A DNA stretch of 64,000 nt from Leptolyngbya sp. O-77. Its GTDB lineage: Bacteria; Cyanobacteriota; Cyanobacteriia; Elainellales; Elainellaceae. The first letter of the stretch is position 1, and every line of letters starts with the position of its first letter. The notes below the pieces were generated by a model. It did not search any database and was not told where the DNA came from. It was given only the letters and a program-made list of their open reading frames with translations. Positions 25,263 to 32,969 of this stretch are shown here, one piece after another. A program made the position numbers and the translations under genes. Location: positions 719,001 through 783,000 of the forward strand of contig NZ_AP017367.1 of NCBI RefSeq assembly GCF_001548395.1, given 5' to 3'.

Positions 25263-25913
25263 CTACGCCATGCTGTTTTCGATCGCCCAGCGAGCCAGTT
25301 CAGTGCGATTGTGGAGTCCTGTTTTGCCCAGCATGTTGCTGACGTGGCTTTCAATCGTTCTCTGGCTTACGTTCAGCTTCTCGGCAATTTCTCGGTTTGC
25401 CATGCCCTGGGCGACAAACTGCACCACCCGCAGCTCGGTCGGCGTTAGCTCAACGTCGAAGGGCACCTGAATTTTGGGGGCGCTGTCCAGCCCTTTGTCT
25501 TGCCGCTGAATCAATCGAGAGGCTTGCTTGAGAGAAGACTCTACCTGGGCCACCAGTTCTTCTGGCTCGAAGGGCTTCACCATATACACGTCAGCGCCAG
25601 TGTTCAAGCCCTTGATTTTGTCCTGGCTCTGCCCTTTCGCAGAAAGAAACAGCACTGGAATCCAGCTCGTGCGTGGATCTTTTCTGACTTGCTCTACCAG
25701 CGAGTAGCCATCCATCTGCGGCATCATCACATCGCAGATGATCATGTCTGGTGTCTCTCTTTGCAGCACTTCTAGCGCTTCTTGACCATTTTCTGATGTG
25801 ATGACCTCATACCCCCGAAACTCTAGATAATCCTTCACGAGCAAAATGAGGTTTGGGTCGTCGTCAATTAGTAAAAGTCGCTTGTGCTCTCCCACACTGG
25901 CTTCCTTTGTCAT
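25263..25913 (-). CDS. rre1: NarL/LuxR-family response regulator, Rre1/Ycf29 type
   Basis: The 216-residue regulator has a receiver domain (residues 12-130; LLLIDDDPNLILLVKDYLEF, phosphoacceptor Asp61 in IICDVMMPQMDGY, and VYMVKPFEPEELVAQ). This is followed by a LuxR-type helix-turn-helix (about 150-212; LTPTELRVVQFVAQGMANRE, KLNVSQRTIESHVSNMLGKT). The receiver, with FLSAKGQSQDKIKGLNTGAD, closely resembles Rre1, the cyanobacterial orthologue of plastid Ycf29, which works with kinase Hik34 in heat, salt and osmotic stress responses. The assignment is from remembered family features, not a search. The gene stands alone, with a terminator downstream and a spacer upstream that may carry a divergent small RNA. 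Confidence 0.82.
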   Translation of the reverse strand: MTKEASVGEHKRLLLIDDDPNLILLVKDYLEFRGYEVITSENGQEALEVLQRETPDMIICDVMMPQMDGYSLVEQVRKDPRTSWIPVLFLSAKGQSQDKIKGLNTGADVYMVKPFEPEELVAQVESSLKQASRLIQRQDKGLDSAPKIQVPFDVELTPTELRVVQFVAQGMANREIAEKLNVSQRTIESHVSNMLGKTGLHNRTELARWAIENSMA

Positions 25914-25937
25914 GCTACATCACTCGCCATGCCTGAG

Positions 25938-26053
25938 TTGAGATGAATCGTGCTAATAAATAATACCCAGTAGATCCACAGAGCGCACAATTTAGCCCAA
26001 GAACCTGAAGAAACTTTGCACTGCCTGACTTTGCGCTGAAGTCAAGGCTTTTT
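25938..26053 (+). ncRNA. Candidate small RNA divergent from the rre1-like gene
   Basis: A plus-strand intrinsic terminator is visible at 26023-26053: GCCTGACTT pairs with AAGTCAAGGC (one bulged A), loop TGCGCTG, then TTTTT. No plus-strand gene precedes it. Upstream are a -35-like TTGAGA at 25938-25943 and -10-like AATAAT at 25959-25964 or TAATAC at 25961-25966, which would start a transcript of roughly 80 nt near 25972. The box spacing is not ideal. The element is inferred from the terminator; no homologue is known to me. Confidence 0.35.
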
Positions 26054-26143
26054 GAAGACATTTAGCCCTTCAGTAGACCTGTCTACATCATACTGAGCGC
26101 AAGCGGGAAATCCGCATAGTTAAGCAATGTTGAAATTAATAGA

Positions 26144-26587
26144 TTAATCTTTGCTTTCTGACTGTAGCGCGTTCAGATTTGGTCTGCCATGTGTTTTCAA
26201 TTCATCAGATGTGGAAGGTAGCGGGTGAACCAGGAAGGCGTAGTCATGAACGATTTGATTGCCAAGCAGATGCTTCTGGATAATTTCTTCAATCACAGTT
26301 GGGGTGGCGCTGTGATACCACACCCCGTCGGGATAGACCACCAAAATGGGGCCTTGCTGGCAAACTCGCAGGCAGTTGGCTTTAGTGCGAAAAACGCAGG
26401 TGGGGCGATCGCCCGTGGGTTGGTCTAGCCCCAATTCCTTTAGCCGCTTTTTTAGATAATCCCACGCCACCAGGCTGTCGCCTTTGTCGCAGCACTTGGG
26501 CACGCTCTGATCAGCGCAGATAAAGACGTGGCGCTCGATTTGTGGCAGATGGAGCGCCGCGACACAGGTAGAGAGGGGGGTAGTCAT
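26144..26587 (-). CDS. Thioredoxin-like [2Fe-2S] ferredoxin family protein
   Basis: The 147-residue protein has the thioredoxin-fold ferredoxin pattern: a first cysteine group in VFICADQSVPKCCDKGDS (residues about 21-38) and a second in CLRVCQQGPILVVYPDGVWY (about 72-91). These supply the four ligands of a [2Fe-2S] cluster, as in the NuoE/HoxE-type and the shethna-like (2Fe-2S) ferredoxin families. It is soluble, with a C-terminal extension of about 30 polar residues. It probably carries electrons in the cytoplasm; the partner is not identifiable from context. An Arg/Lys-containing loop (TGDRPTCVFRTKAN) precedes the second pair. A CT-rich repeat and an IS element lie immediately upstream, so its promoter region may have been rearranged. 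Confidence 0.85.
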   Translation of the reverse strand: MTTPLSTCVAALHLPQIERHVFICADQSVPKCCDKGDSLVAWDYLKKRLKELGLDQPTGDRPTCVFRTKANCLRVCQQGPILVVYPDGVWYHSATPTVIEEIIQKHLLGNQIVHDYAFLVHPLPSTSDELKTHGRPNLNALQSESKD

Positions 26588-26638
26588 AGGAGGGACGGTT
26601 AAGGGGGATCGAGTGATAAGGGGTGAGAGAGGGAAAAA

Positions 26639-26738
26639 ACGAAGAATGAAGAACGAAAAACGGAACCTCTTCGTTCTTCTCTCTTCGTTCTTCTCTCTTC
26701 ATTCTTCTCTCTTCGTTCTTCTCTCTTCATTCTTCGCT
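26639..26738. repeat. Second 14-bp CT-rich tandem repeat with purine leader
   Basis: Five 14-bp units (CTTCGTTCTTCTCT, with CTTCATT variants) fill 26669-26738. A preceding purine arm at 26640-26656 (CGAAGAATGAAGAACGAA) is complementary to them; for example 26640-26650 pairs perfectly with 26727-26737. Unit length and core (CTTCGTTCTTC) match the array at 823-941, and both are preceded by a GAAAAAACGAA leader, so the two are members of one repeat family. Confidence 0.85.
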
Positions 26739-26756
26739 CCAACACTCCTTAAGCTA

Positions 26757-26775
26757 GGGAGTGTAATCAATTAAG
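26757..26775 (+). repeat. Left terminal inverted repeat of the IS5-family element
   Basis: The 19-bp sequence matches the inverse of 27569-27587 with two mismatches and begins directly after a TA dinucleotide. Confidence 0.85.
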
Positions 26776-26813
26776 TAAGCTGTAATCAGCAGTGATTCAG
26801 CTATCTGACGATT

Positions 26814-27577
26814 ATGACAACCCGACGCTACGCCCTGCGCGATGACCAATGGGAACGGCTCCAAGATTTGCTCCCTGGACGAGCGGGGGCGGTGGGAGTC
26901 ACAGCAAAGGATAATCGTCTGTTTGTCGAGGCAGTGCTATATCGATATCGAGCCGGCATTCCCTGGCGAGACTTGCCAGAGCGGTTTGGTCATTTTCGCA
27001 AGGTTCACACCCGCTTTCGGCGCTGGGCAAAGACGGGCGTATGGCAACGGGTGTTTCAGGTGCTGTCTGAAGATGCAGACAACGAATACGCCATGATCGA
27101 CACCACGATTGTGCGTGCTCATCAGCATAGTGCTGGGGCAAAGGGGGGGATGCCAATGCCCAAGCCATTGGTCGTAGTAAAGGGGGATTGAGCACCAAGA
27201 TTCATGCGACTGTCGATGCACTGGGCAATCCGACAGGCTTTCACCTCACACCCGGGCAGGTCTGTGACCTTGATGGGGCTGATGTGCTGCTAGAGAACAT
27301 TCAAGCTGATACAGTCCTGGCTGACAAAGGATATGACGCAGACCAACGGGTGGTTGAGCGACTCCAACAACAGGGCAAGGCTGCTGTGATTCCGCCCAAG
27401 CGAAACCGCAAGACACCGCGTGAATACGACAAGGAGCTATACAAAGCGCGGCATCTGATTGAGAACTTCTTTGCCAAACTCAAGCAGTATCGAGCGATTG
27501 CGACACGCTATGACAAGTTAGCCGAGACGTTTCTGAGTGCAATTTACATGGCGGCTGCCCTTATTTGGCTTAATTGA
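26814..27577 (+). CDS. IS5-family transposase, two frames joined by -1 frameshift
   Basis: The first frame (26814-27191) encodes the N-terminal domain and first catalytic region: LRDDQWERLQDLLPGRAG, FVEAVLYRYRAGIPWRDLPE, FGHFRKVHTRFRRWAKTGVW and the first catalytic Asp in MIDTTIVRAHQHSAG. The second frame, ending at 27577, carries STKIHATVDALGNPTGFHLT, the second Asp in LADKGYDAD and the catalytic Glu in RHLIENFFAKLKQYRAIATR. The frames overlap at A-AAG-GGG-GGG (27140-27148). A -1 slip there joins HSAGAKGG to DANAQAIGRSKGGLSTK, giving a complete DDE transposase of about 254 residues. Several IS5/IS427 elements use this kind of programmed frameshift. The stop codon lies in the right inverted repeat. 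Simple inactivation by a one-base change is the alternative. Confidence 0.88.
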
Positions 27578-27587
27578 TGACACGCCC
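27569..27587 (-). repeat. Right terminal inverted repeat of the IS5-family element
   Basis: Inverse of 26757-26775 with two mismatches; it overlaps the transposase stop codon and is followed by TAG. Confidence 0.85.
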
Positions 27588-27967
27588 TAGTAAGTTATAG
27601 GCTCATCATAGAAATCGGGGTACCAGAACCATCGGTTACATCAATAGGTGGACTACGGAAACCGGGAGCTACACGCTGTATTAATCGGTGGGGCAAACAA
27701 TTTGTCGAAGATTGACCGGAATTAGTGCTTAATTCCCTTTAGAGATGTCCCTTTAGAGATACCTCAGCCCTTCTCCTATTTTCGTTAGTCAGTTAGGATT
27801 GTGGGCACACTAGGGCTAACTTAGCTCTTTGATAGCAGCTTGCGCGTCGTCAGGGTTGTTTCTGCTAGCTTGGGCTGATCTAAGTTGCTCGTGTTGGATT
27901 TAACCGATACATCCGGCTTCTCGTTGCTGGACAGGATACTTAAGAACGCATTTGCTTTGCGCCAGGC

Positions 27968-28001
27968 CTTGCTGAACTTCGGCAGCAATACTCCTTGCAT
28001 C
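27968..28001 (+). repeat. 34-bp direct repeat, copy 1
   Basis: Identical over 34 bases to 28039-28072. Confidence 0.95.
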
Positions 28002-28038
28002 ATTGGAGTGTAGATAGGGGGACGACCCCAAAGGAGAA

Positions 28039-28072
28039 CTTGCTGAACTTCGGCAGCAATACTCCTTGCATC
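28039..28072 (+). repeat. 34-bp direct repeat, copy 2
   Basis: Identical over 34 bases to 27968-28001; the copy lies about 70 bp before the SPFH gene and so within its likely 5' leader. Confidence 0.95.
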
Positions 28073-28138
28073 TCTGTGATTGCCTAGATTCAGTCTGTCG
28101 TTGCTCTCGTCTAACCTAGATTAAATCTGGAGGTTAAT

Positions 28139-29272
28139 GTGAGTCTCTTCGAGAAAATTCGAGGTGAGTTTGTAGACATTATCGAGTGGTTGGACTCTAC
28201 CAACGACACGATGGTCTATCGCTTCCAGCGATACAACAACGAAATCAAAATGGGGGCAAAGCTAACCGTACGCCCTGGACAAAAGGCAGTATTCGTCAAC
28301 GAAGGCCGTATTGCTGACTGCTTCGAGCCGGGGATGTATACGCTGTCAACCCAGAACCTGCCCATTCTCACGACACTGATGGGTTGGCCCTATGCCTTCA
28401 ACTCTCCGTTCAAGGCAGAAGTTTACTTCTTCAACACTCGAATTTTCACGAACCTCAAGTGGGGGACTTCTAACCCCATCCTGATCCGAGATGCTGATCT
28501 CGGCCCTGTTCGCTTGCGAGCCTATGGCACCTATAACGTGCGGATTGTCAAGCCTGAGGTTCTGCTCCAGGAACTCGTCAGCACCGATGGACTCTTTCAG
28601 GTCGATGAGGTCAGCGATCATATCCGCAATATGATTATCACGGCCTTTACCTCCGCTATCGGAGCAGCCCAAATCCCTCTATTTGATCTCGCATCTCGCT
28701 ATAGGGAGATTAGCGACACTATCCGCTTGAATATGCAGCCAGAGGTGCAGCAGTTCGGTTTGGATCTCACTCAACTGCTGATTGAAAATATCTCTCTGCC
28801 ACCAGAGGTGGAAACTGCTCTCGACAGGCGGGCTTCCATCGGGGTCTTGGGCAATATGCAGCAATATACCCAGTATCAGGTTGCCAACTCTATTGAACAG
28901 TCCGCCCAAAATCCAAGCGGCGGGAACTCCTTCTTGGAGTTGGGAGTTGGGCTGGCAATGGCGCAGCAGGTAACTAATGCGCTGCACCCCAACGCTGCTC
29001 CGCCCCAGGCAGCAGCCCCACCGCAGCCAACTGCTCAGCCCCAGCCGGCAGTTCCACCCGCAGCAGCTCCACCGCCCCCCCCGCCCCCCCTGCGTCCCAG
29101 TGGGTACCTGTCCCGATATGGGCAAACGTTCGGGCCGTTTTCAGTGAATCAGCTTCTTCAGCAGGGGCTGACGGCTCAGACCTATGTGTGGCGAGCAGGG
29201 ATGAGCGGCTGGCAGTTTGCAAACGCAGTTCCAGAACTAGCTGCTTTGCTTCCACCATCACCCGCCGCCTAG
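28139..29272 (+). CDS. SPFH (YdjI-like) protein fused to a GYF_2 domain
   Basis: Translation starts at a GTG (28139) preceded by GGAGG. The first about 270 residues match the YdjI / virion-core-like SPFH family: MSLFEKIRGEFVDIIEWLD, GAKLTVRPGQKAVFVNEGRI, LPILTTLMGWPYAFNSPFKA, VYFFNTRIFTNLKWGT and LLIENISLPPEVETALDRR. A Pro/Ala/Gln-rich linker (about 285-325) leads to a C-terminal GYF_2 domain (YGQTFGPFSVNQLLQQGLTA, YVWRAGMSGWQFA) that probably binds proline-rich ligands. SPFH proteins scaffold membranes; B. subtilis YdjI works with the PspA-type protein YdjF and membrane protein YdjGH in envelope stress. The next gene encodes a zinc-ribbon membrane protein, consistent with such a pair. No membrane helix is present here, so it is probably recruited by its partner. 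Confidence 0.85.
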   Translation: MSLFEKIRGEFVDIIEWLDSTNDTMVYRFQRYNNEIKMGAKLTVRPGQKAVFVNEGRIADCFEPGMYTLSTQNLPILTTLMGWPYAFNSPFKAEVYFFNTRIFTNLKWGTSNPILIRDADLGPVRLRAYGTYNVRIVKPEVLLQELVSTDGLFQVDEVSDHIRNMIITAFTSAIGAAQIPLFDLASRYREISDTIRLNMQPEVQQFGLDLTQLLIENISLPPEVETALDRRASIGVLGNMQQYTQYQVANSIEQSAQNPSGGNSFLELGVGLAMAQQVTNALHPNAAPPQAAAPPQPTAQPQPAVPPAAAPPPPPPPLRPSGYLSRYGQTFGPFSVNQLLQQGLTAQTYVWRAGMSGWQFANAVPELAALLPPSPAA

Positions 29273-29385
29273 TGTATAGACTCTGGGGTTCCGTATTATT
29301 TACCGCTGATTGTTTGCTGTCGAACATGTTCAGCGCCAGTGTTGCCTTAACCCTGTATTAAACCTGCGCCATACCTCCTCTTATC

Positions 29386-30486
29386 ATGCAAAGCCAACCC
29401 TCCAGCAAGTCGCAGCTTTCCTGTCTGGGTTGCGGTGCGTCGCTAGAGTTCAATCCCAAACGAGGACAGATGGAGTGCCCCTATTGCGGGCGGCAAGAGG
29501 CGATCGCCCGAAACAAGACTTCCCTACTGGCAGAGCAGTCTTTTGAGTCTCATCTCAGTGAAAAGCATACTCAACTGGCCGCTTTATCTCAGCAGGCAGT
29601 TGAAGTGCAGTGTCCAGGGTGCCGTGCTCGATTTACGTTTGAGCCGCCGACCCGTGGCAGGGAAATGTGCATTTGTAATACCAATATCGTGGCGCAACCC
29701 CACACTGCTAGCCCAGTGGTCAGTCCAGGAGGGGTGGTACCGTTTAAGATTGGTCAAAGGCAGGCCCGAGAGAAGGTGAGTGAGTGGCTGCGTCAGCGCT
29801 GGTTCGCGCCAAAGGCGCTGAAACGCTTGTCTCAGCACGCAGGATTGCAGGGAATTTACCTGCCATTTTGGACTTATGATTGCAAAACCTGTAATCAATA
29901 TCGAGGGAAGCGGGGCGATCGCTATACCAGGACTGAGACCTATACAACTACCAACGATGAAGGGAAAATAGTTACAGACACTCGCGAAGTCGAAGAAACC
30001 CGCTGGACACCCGTGTCAGGACGTTTGGATTATGCCTTTGATGACGTTCTGGTAGCGGCGGCTGAATCAGTTGACCAAAACCATTTACAGGCCGTCGAGA
30101 GATGGGATTTGTCTGAACTGGTGCCTTACAACGCCTCTTACTTGTCAGGGTTCAAGGTGCAACGATATCAGATTAACCTCAAAGCGGGTTTTGAGCGGGC
30201 GAAGAAAAAGATGGAGCCGGAAATTCGCCAGGCTGTAGAGTGCAAAATTGGCGGCGATGAACAGTGTATCGACTCTATTTCCACCTCCTACAGTGACATT
30301 ACCTTCAAGCACATCCTCTTGCCAGTATGGACAGGGGCCTATGAATTTAAGGGACGGCGCTACACAGTCGTAGTGAACGGTCAGTCCGGCAAAGTTTGTG
30401 GCGATCGCCCCTTTAGCTGGCTCCAGATTGGATTAGCGATTCTCGTTGCGATCGTTATATTCGGAATTTTAATCAGCATCCTGTAG
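29386..30486 (+). CDS. Zinc-ribbon protein with C-terminal membrane anchor (YdjG/YdjH-like)
   Basis: The 366-residue protein starts with two treble-clef zinc ribbons: CLGCGASLEF...CPYCGRQEAI (residues 13-40) and CPGCRARFTF...CICNTN (about 75-100). A central domain follows with YLPFWTYDCKTCNQYRGKRG (a further CxxC near residue 167), LDYAFDDVLVAAAESVDQNH and LPVWTGAYEFKGRRYTVVVN, and a single C-terminal membrane helix QIGLAILVAIVIFGILISIL. This layout occurs in proteins often labelled TFIIB-type zinc ribbon or primosomal-like and in YdjG/YdjH of the B. subtilis ydjFGHI stress operon. It lies 113 bp after the SPFH gene on the same strand and probably anchors that protein to the membrane. A direct role in replication is unlikely. 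Confidence 0.78.
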   Translation: MQSQPSSKSQLSCLGCGASLEFNPKRGQMECPYCGRQEAIARNKTSLLAEQSFESHLSEKHTQLAALSQQAVEVQCPGCRARFTFEPPTRGREMCICNTNIVAQPHTASPVVSPGGVVPFKIGQRQAREKVSEWLRQRWFAPKALKRLSQHAGLQGIYLPFWTYDCKTCNQYRGKRGDRYTRTETYTTTNDEGKIVTDTREVEETRWTPVSGRLDYAFDDVLVAAAESVDQNHLQAVERWDLSELVPYNASYLSGFKVQRYQINLKAGFERAKKKMEPEIRQAVECKIGGDEQCIDSISTSYSDITFKHILLPVWTGAYEFKGRRYTVVVNGQSGKVCGDRPFSWLQIGLAILVAIVIFGILISIL

Positions 30487-30616
30487 CATCCCATAGTTAT
30501 TGGGGGCAAGTGTTAGAACAGCTAGAAATCGCCCCAGCCTGTAGCGAACTAGCATTCTGCCCTGGTTGCACAGCGCTACTTTGCACAGCGCCACGAAGCA
30601 ATTCTTGCAACGGGAT

Positions 30617-31471
30617 CTAGTGGTGAACGAGCAGCGTGCAGAGCGGCAGGCAAGCAGCAAATAGCCACAGCCACGGGAGGCGATCGCCCTCCACTGAGCT
30701 TGCCAACTCACCCTCAGCATCGGGCAGCAGCGCCTCAATCCGCTCTGTCAGGCGGCAGGGTGACGCGGCCTCGCCAAATGCCGCGCAGGGAAAGTCAGCC
30801 ACCGTCAGTGGCGACCTCACCACCTGCACCAGCGACTCTGCCAGCAGCAGGGGATCGACGCGCTGAGCCGCCCAGCAATCGGCGCGGAGTTCTCGCAGTC
30901 GCAGCAGTTCTTGCCAGAGGGCCTCAGTGTGGGGAAGCCAGACCGTAAGACCGCGCAGCCAGCCCAGCCAGAAAAACCAGAAGGTGTCGCGATAGTGGGT
31001 GTGGGCCTGCTCGTGGGCCAGCACAGCGGCAACTTGCTCAGCGGAAAGGGTGTCCAGCAAACCCCGGCTGACCACGAGTTCGGGCTGCCAAAAACCGACC
31101 TGTGCTGCAAATAGAGCCGGGGTATCTAGCAAGCGGGCGGTTGTATGGCTAATCTCAACCACAGGCAGCGGTTTCAGCGATTCGTGCGATCGCCCTACCT
31201 GCCAGCCCAGCCGCAGCAGCATTCCACCTGCAAGGGTCAAGCTATCGACCGCTAGAACCCAGCCCAGAGATCCAACAGACAGCCCCAGCATATGCCCCTC
31301 ACGGCCCATGCAAAAAACGGCGACGACGGTACACAACAGCAGCAGCGGCGCAAACAGAAACGGCCCTAGCGCCGCCGTCCACCGATGGGCAGGCGCGACG
31401 GGACGGTGCTTAGCAATCAGGCGCGAGAGAACAGCGAGGGCGATCGCCCCCAAAATCAGCATCAGGTGCAT
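30617..31471 (-). CDS. M56 family (BlaR1/MecR1-like) membrane metallopeptidase
   Basis: The 284-residue membrane protein carries the gluzincin motif HEQAHTHYRD near residue 153 (zinc-binding HExxH) and a downstream ELRADCWAA providing the third zinc ligand Glu. Four to five hydrophobic segments surround the active site (LMLILGAIALAVLSRLI, FLFAPLLLLCTVVAVFC, LAVDSLTLAGGMLLRLGW, and a C-terminal LWLFAACLPLCTLLV). The penicillin-sensing extracellular domain of true BlaR1 is absent. The start overlaps the 3' end of the BlaI gene by 10 bp, so the two are translationally coupled. Known pairs of this type let the protease cleave the BlaI repressor upon an envelope or metal signal; the signal here is unknown. 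Confidence 0.88.
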   Translation of the reverse strand: MHLMLILGAIALAVLSRLIAKHRPVAPAHRWTAALGPFLFAPLLLLCTVVAVFCMGREGHMLGLSVGSLGWVLAVDSLTLAGGMLLRLGWQVGRSHESLKPLPVVEISHTTARLLDTPALFAAQVGFWQPELVVSRGLLDTLSAEQVAAVLAHEQAHTHYRDTFWFFWLGWLRGLTVWLPHTEALWQELLRLRELRADCWAAQRVDPLLLAESLVQVVRSPLTVADFPCAAFGEAASPCRLTERIEALLPDAEGELASSVEGDRLPWLWLFAACLPLCTLLVHH

Positions 31472-31893
31472 GGGCCGTCCTCCCGCTTTTGCCGTGCGGC
31501 CTTCAGCCGTTGAGTAATGGCATCAAGCTGTTCCAGGCTGGCAACATCCAGGTCATCCGCAAAGGCCGCCACCACGTCGGGATTGCTGACCGCTAGAAAG
31601 CGATGCAAATGCTCGTGCGCTTGAAGCATATGCGCCTCTTCCCGCGACACCAGCGGTCGCCAGTGAAACGCCCGCCCGTGGCGATCGCACGCCAGCCAGC
31701 CCTTGCCCGTTAGCCGATTCAGCACCGTGGTCACAGACGCATAGGCCAACTCCCGATTTGGATCTGCCAAGATGCGATCGTGGATCTCCTTAACTGTTGC
31801 CGATTCCATCTGCCACAAAATTTCTAAAATCTCGCGCTCTAGCGGCCCCAGAGAAAGCTGGCGGGGGCGAGGTTCGGGTAATGCCATACGCAC
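31462..31893 (-). CDS. BlaI/MecI/CopY family transcriptional repressor
   Basis: The 143-residue protein is a winged-helix repressor: LGPLEREILEILWQMESATV, EIHDRILADPNRELAYASVT (recognition helix region) and TVLNRLTGKGWLACDRHGRA, followed by a helical dimerisation tail. It lies upstream of the overlapping M56 protease gene. BlaI-type dimers bind dyad operators of TACAnnTGTA type and repress their own operon and targets until cleaved by the protease. A short TACTGTA dyad at about 31931-31940 in the upstream region could be part of such an operator, though it is only a half-site match. No beta-lactamase gene is in the window. Confidence 0.9.
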   Translation of the reverse strand: MRMALPEPRPRQLSLGPLEREILEILWQMESATVKEIHDRILADPNRELAYASVTTVLNRLTGKGWLACDRHGRAFHWRPLVSREEAHMLQAHEHLHRFLAVSNPDVVAAFADDLDVASLEQLDAITQRLKAARQKREDGPCT

Positions 31894-32395
31894 CTAAATT
31901 CAGAAGTCTAAATCGGCTGATTTTAAATACTGTAGAACGGTGTTGAATCAGAGTCGAGCGAAGGCCGAAATGATCTTAAAAATACCTTTGCCGTCTTCAG
32001 TTTAGCCTAAAATCCAGCTCCGTCTTGTTATTAATGGGATATCAGGACTTCGGCGCAGTATCGCGGCTGCAAATTTGCAGAAAATTAAGCTAGAGATGAG
32101 TTTGAAAACGAATATTTTCGGAGGAGCATTGGGAGAAACAAATGATGGTTCACGCTATCAATCTCTATCAATCTAAGAATGGTTGACAAAGTTTATTGCA
32201 TAAACTTATGGCTCGTATAGGAATAGATGAACTCACTAAGAAAACTAAAAGAAGATTAAGTAATCTATTGATCGGCAAGGAGTGTTTGTAAACTCTTGTA
32301 AAGGAGTGGGGTGAACTATTGCAGGCAGTTTCAGCGCTGTGGCGATCGCCGTTACAGCGCCAAATTTTGCTGAACTAATGCTCATTATGGAACGA
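31894..32395. promoter_or_regulatory. Divergent spacer with operator-like and promoter-like sequences
   Basis: About 500 bp separate the BlaI gene from the first pentapeptide gene. A consensus -35 box TTGACA lies at 32183-32188, and a 7-bp dyad AAGTTTA/TAAACTT overlaps the spacer to a weak -10 (TATGGC). No gene is seen. A plus-strand frame upstream of the chosen pentapeptide start extends to 32339 but lacks typical repeat sequence there. Confidence 0.35.
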
Positions 32396-32932
32396 ATGTC
32401 AGTTGAAACGCTTTTGACGGAATATGCTGCGGGAAGACGCGATTTTAGCAATCTCGATTTAAGCCAATCTGACTTATTTGAATGCAATTTGCAAGACATT
32501 AATCTTCAAGGAAGCAACCTCCAACAGGCTTATCTGGCCTATGCCAACCTCAGCCGCGCAAACTTGCAGGGAACACAACTGCAAGCTGCGGAATTGGGTA
32601 ATGCACGGCTACAATCGGCCAACTTGAAACAGTCGGCGCTCGATCGGGCAAACCTGTCGCGCAGCATCCTCTGCTATGCGGATCTGGCAGAGGCCTCGCT
32701 CCAGGAAGCCAATCTCCAAAGTGCGGATCTGCGCTACTCTAACTTGGCTGCGGCAAACTTGCAGGCGGCAAACCTGGTGGGGGCAGACCTCCAGCAAGCC
32801 AAGCTAGAGGGGGCGAATATTGGCCAATGTAATTTGTTTCGTGCCCAGTCGGCAAATCTGGGCGGGGCGATCGCCGATGAGGGCACGATTTTCCCAGATG
32901 GGCATCGGGGGAGTGATAGAATGATGGGTTGA
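32396..32932 (+). CDS. Pentapeptide-repeat protein
   Basis: From the ATG at 32396 (MSVETLLTEYAAGRRDFSNL) the 178-residue protein has about 25 tandem A(N/D)LxxA-type pentapeptides (NLQDINLQGSNLQQAYLAYA, NLSRANLQGTQLQAAELGNA and so on), which fold into a right-handed quadrilateral beta-helix. This start was chosen because the second pentapeptide gene in the window has the parallel N-terminus MNVDELLSHYEAGARDF; earlier in-frame starts exist at 32339, 32378 and 32387. It has no signal peptide. Pentapeptide proteins serve varied roles (gyrase mimicry, thylakoid assembly, regulation), so none can be assigned. It is convergent with ilvD. Confidence 0.82.
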   Translation: MSVETLLTEYAAGRRDFSNLDLSQSDLFECNLQDINLQGSNLQQAYLAYANLSRANLQGTQLQAAELGNARLQSANLKQSALDRANLSRSILCYADLAEASLQEANLQSADLRYSNLAAANLQAANLVGADLQQAKLEGANIGQCNLFRAQSANLGGAIADEGTIFPDGHRGSDRMMG

Positions 32933-32969
32933 CCGGTAGATCTCCAACCCGCCATTGCTCCCAGCCTTC

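Larger units (their letters stand above)
26757..27587 (+). mobile_element. IS5-family insertion sequence (IS427-like group), about 831 bp
   Basis: Terminal inverted repeats flank the transposase: GGGAGTGTAATCAATTAAG at 26757-26775 and its complement at 27569-27587, with two mismatches in 19. The ends are flanked by TA (or CTAG) on both sides, a target duplication typical of this group. Both ends and the coding region appear intact, so the element may be mobile. It is inserted next to the 14-bp repeat array. Confidence 0.88.
27588..28138. other. Noncoding stretch with a 34-bp direct duplication
   Basis: No gene is supported in these 550 bases, which are AT-richer than the surroundings. A perfect 34-bp sequence beginning CTTGCTGAACTTCGGCAGCA occurs at 27968-28001 and again at 28039-28072 (71-bp period). 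A minus-strand frame of about 60 codons covers the first copy and begins with MMQGVLLPKFSKAWRKANAF; it could be a fragment of a lost gene but matches nothing I know. The 3' end holds the GGAGG ribosome binding site of the next gene. Confidence 0.5.
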
